Source: Zeaxanthinibacter sp. PT1
GTDB lineage: Bacteria; Bacteroidota; Bacteroidia; Flavobacteriales; Flavobacteriaceae
Assembly (NCBI RefSeq): GCF_028464225.1
Contig: NZ_JAQPCN010000001.1
Coordinates: 1,546,634-1,610,633, forward strand
Direction: 5' to 3'
Length of the DNA: 64,000 nucleotides
This document shows, one piece after another, positions 63,806 to 64,000 of this stretch. The notes below the pieces were generated by a model, which had not been told where the DNA came from, made no database searches, and saw only the letters and a list, made by a program, of their open reading frames with translations. The number at the start of each line of letters is the position of its first letter. The stretch's first letter is position 1. Position numbers and translations under genes: made by a program.

Positions 63806-64000
63806 CACCCGCTTTGAGAGACAGTAAGTGCTCTAGGGCAGAAGAAAAGTAAACAAGTTCATTGACATATTGGTAGACAAAAAGCGTTTTATTACTTATG
63901 TAATAGAATCGAAAAATTAACAGAAAATCATTTTGAGACCATTGGGGCTATAAAGGGATGAGGGGAAACTCTTGTTGACTTATGGTCGCGAACATTATTT
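63806..64000 (+). other. Probable rRNA operon leader (16S gene beyond window)
   Basis: A leader-like stretch after two strong promoters with no open reading frame. GTTCATTGACATATTG at about 63858-63873 is a sequence I associate with the leader just before 16S rRNA in Flavobacteria. The 16S gene start itself is not reached, so this is a prediction. Confidence 0.55.

Overview
The window comes from a bacterium of the phylum Bacteroidetes, almost certainly a free-living member of the family Flavobacteriaceae. The evidence is a gldK-gldL-gldM-gldN gliding/type IX secretion cluster, a SusC/SusD outer-membrane pair, many TAnnTTTG -7 promoter boxes, no Shine-Dalgarno-like leaders where I looked, and Flavobacteria-typical proteins (GSCFA, DUF983, DUF5522, Porin_10 type). 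I cannot name the genus. It reads as ordinary chromosome: no insertion sequence, prophage, CRISPR array or defence island was seen.

Layout. 1-6.9 kb: 3' end of topA, a degenerate arginase-fold protein, then gldKLMN closed by a strong terminator. 7-18.2 kb: FAD oxidoreductase, DUF983 protein, ABC-F ATPase, a secreted leucine-rich-repeat protein, a complete three-gene RND efflux operon (adaptor, permease, TolC), a tiny CPxCG protein and a stand-alone BLUF blue-light sensor. 18.2-26.1 kb (minus strand): M16 peptidase, lactonase-type propeller, and a three-gene biotin-dependent acyl-CoA carboxylase operon. 26.1-31.5 kb: a repeat-bearing intergenic region, initiator tRNA-Met, AGCS amino-acid symporter, era, an orphan NeuD/PglD-type acetyltransferase, and der. 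31.9-35.0 kb (minus): M23 peptidase, MerR regulator, LemA and two TPM proteins in one tight run. 35.1-44.9 kb: alaS, GSCFA protein, aromatic amino acid hydroxylase, small lipoprotein and cysteine-rich genes, then a compact run of a mini HExxH membrane protein, a PLP enzyme, a LysM glucosaminidase and hemL. 44.9-57 kb: small hypotheticals, SLC13 transporter, PKD lipoprotein, lysS, a YqaE/Pmp3 peptide, lipB, envelope proteins (TapB-like, OmpA) and the rnhB operon with a large propeller lipoprotein. 57.1-63.5 kb: SusC/SusD pair and a putative porin. The last 0.5 kb carries two near-identical tandem promoters and a leader that looks like the start of an rRNA operon lying beyond the window.

How the genes work together: much of the window serves the cell envelope (secretion/gliding motor, RND efflux, SusCD import, porin, OmpA, peptidoglycan hydrolases). 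The rest is translation housekeeping (alaS, lysS, initiator tRNA, era, der, ABC-F), cofactor supply (lipB, hemL), and amino-acid or acyl-CoA metabolism.

I found no clearly undescribed multi-gene system. The best leads are smaller: an arginase-fold protein that has lost half its metal ligands beside the T9SS genes, a mini membrane protein with HExxH plus a conserved-looking FEKEAY segment, a secreted protein with a duplicated DTSLYLP/FDPY module, two families of intergenic repeats, and the large lipoprotein co-transcribed with rnhB.
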